Assembly (NCBI RefSeq): GCF_004339525.1
Contig: NZ_SMGE01000001.1
Coordinates: 3,720,001-3,784,000 of the forward strand
Direction of reading: 5' to 3'
DNA: 64,000 bases
Origin: Flavobacterium sp. 90
GTDB lineage: Bacteria; Bacteroidota; Bacteroidia; Flavobacteriales; Flavobacteriaceae
Positions 63,526-64,000 of the stretch are shown here, in pieces. The number at the start of each line of letters is the position of its first letter. Within the stretch, counting starts at the first letter, position 1. Position numbers and translations under genes: made by a program. Below the pieces are notes generated by a model. That model was not told the DNA's origin. It did no database searches and saw only the letters and a program-made list of their open reading frames with translations.

Positions 63526-64000
63526 ATGAAAAAAACATCGGGGGATAGCCCCAAATTTACGTCACACGAAATTATCATTATCGCCATTCTTGCATTCTTG
63601 CAGTTTACGGTAATTCTTGATTTTGTTGTGATTTCTCCACTAGGAGATATTTTAATGAAAACACTTAATATGACTACGGCAAATTTTGGTTTTGCTGTTT
63701 CTGCTTATGCTTTTAGTGCCGGAATTTCCGGACTTTTGGCCGCAGGTTTCGCAGATAAATTTGACCGAAAAAAACTCTTGATTTTCTTTTATACAGGATT
63801 TATTGCAGGTACCATTTTCTGTGCGCTTTCTACAAGTTACGAAATGTTGCTTTTAGCACGTATCGTTACCGGACTTTTTGGTGGAGTAATTGGTTCCGTT
63901 TCATTAGCAATCGTAACCGATTTATTTGTCATTCATCAAAGAGGTCGTGTTATGGGATTTATCCAAATGGCATATGCAGCAAGTCAGATTTTAGGAATAC
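63526..64000 (+). CDS. MFS exporter, partial (cut by window end)
   Basis: The first 158 codons of a major facilitator protein, continuing past 64000. MKKTSGDSPKFTSHE is followed by helices starting IIIIAILAFLQFTVILDFVV, with motif A GFADKFDRKKLL after helix 2 and RIVTGLFGGVIGSV in helix 4. The pattern fits 12-helix sugar or drug exporters of the AraJ type. It is the third gene of the TetR operon. The end is outside the window. Confidence 0.88.
   Translation, partial: MKKTSGDSPKFTSHEIIIIAILAFLQFTVILDFVVISPLGDILMKTLNMTTANFGFAVSAYAFSAGISGLLAAGFADKFDRKKLLIFFYTGFIAGTIFCALSTSYEMLLLARIVTGLFGGVIGSVSLAIVTDLFVIHQRGRVMGFIQMAYAASQILGI

Overview
The window looks like a chromosome segment of a Flavobacterium-type bacterium (phylum Bacteroidota). 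The DNA is AT-rich. There are a SusC/SusD pair, two further TonB-dependent receptors with carboxypeptidase-like N-terminal domains, many short lipoproteins whose signal peptides end in SC, and promoters that fit the Bacteroidota TTG / TAnnTTTG pattern. Shine-Dalgarno sites are weak or absent. The genus is my inference from style, not from a database match. I see no rRNA or tRNA gene, CRISPR array, transposase or phage gene.

Left part (1-13.7 kb). Two full copies and one decayed copy of an unrecognised module occur here: a tiny proline-tailed lipoprotein, a conserved leader of about 300 nt carrying interleaved inverted repeats, and a divergent gene for a membrane-anchored protein with a shared N-terminal domain. 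Between the copies lie a DeoR repressor divergent from a 5'-nucleotidase with a shared palindromic operator, a GH1 beta-glucosidase, a tight three-gene operon (HsdR-N nuclease-like protein, bacterial PH/SHOCT protein, TM2 protein), and a two-component pair whose kinase has TPR repeats.

Middle (13.7-49.3 kb). A soluble kinase with about eight PAS domains has its single-domain response regulator. A TonB receptor plus DUF4374 lipoprotein resembles the XusA/XusB xenosiderophore system. A LytTR regulator and a LytS-type kinase flank a SusD-SusC-metalloprotease operon that probably serves peptide uptake. A TetR repressor, a hotdog thioesterase and an EmrB-type exporter share one operator sequence. 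Then come an Oar-like TonB receptor, and an ion and osmotic group: a bestrophin with an OmpR-type two-component system, a large MscS channel and a CPA1 Na+/H+ antiporter.

Right part (49.3-64 kb). A defence island holds McrBC (type IV restriction) divergent from a type I system, hsdM-hsdS-(75 aa)-(PD-(D/E)XK-like 233 aa)-hsdR. After it come a processive family 2 glycosyltransferase and a TetR-small protein-MFS operon cut by the window end.

Intergenic DNA is rich in repeats: four copies of an 81-94 nt structured element with compensatory changes, reminiscent of Flavo-1-type flavobacterial RNAs, and several long imperfect inverted repeats. The strongest candidates for something undescribed are the left-end lipoprotein/leader/membrane-protein module, the HsdR-N/PH/TM2 operon, and the two extra genes inside the type I operon.
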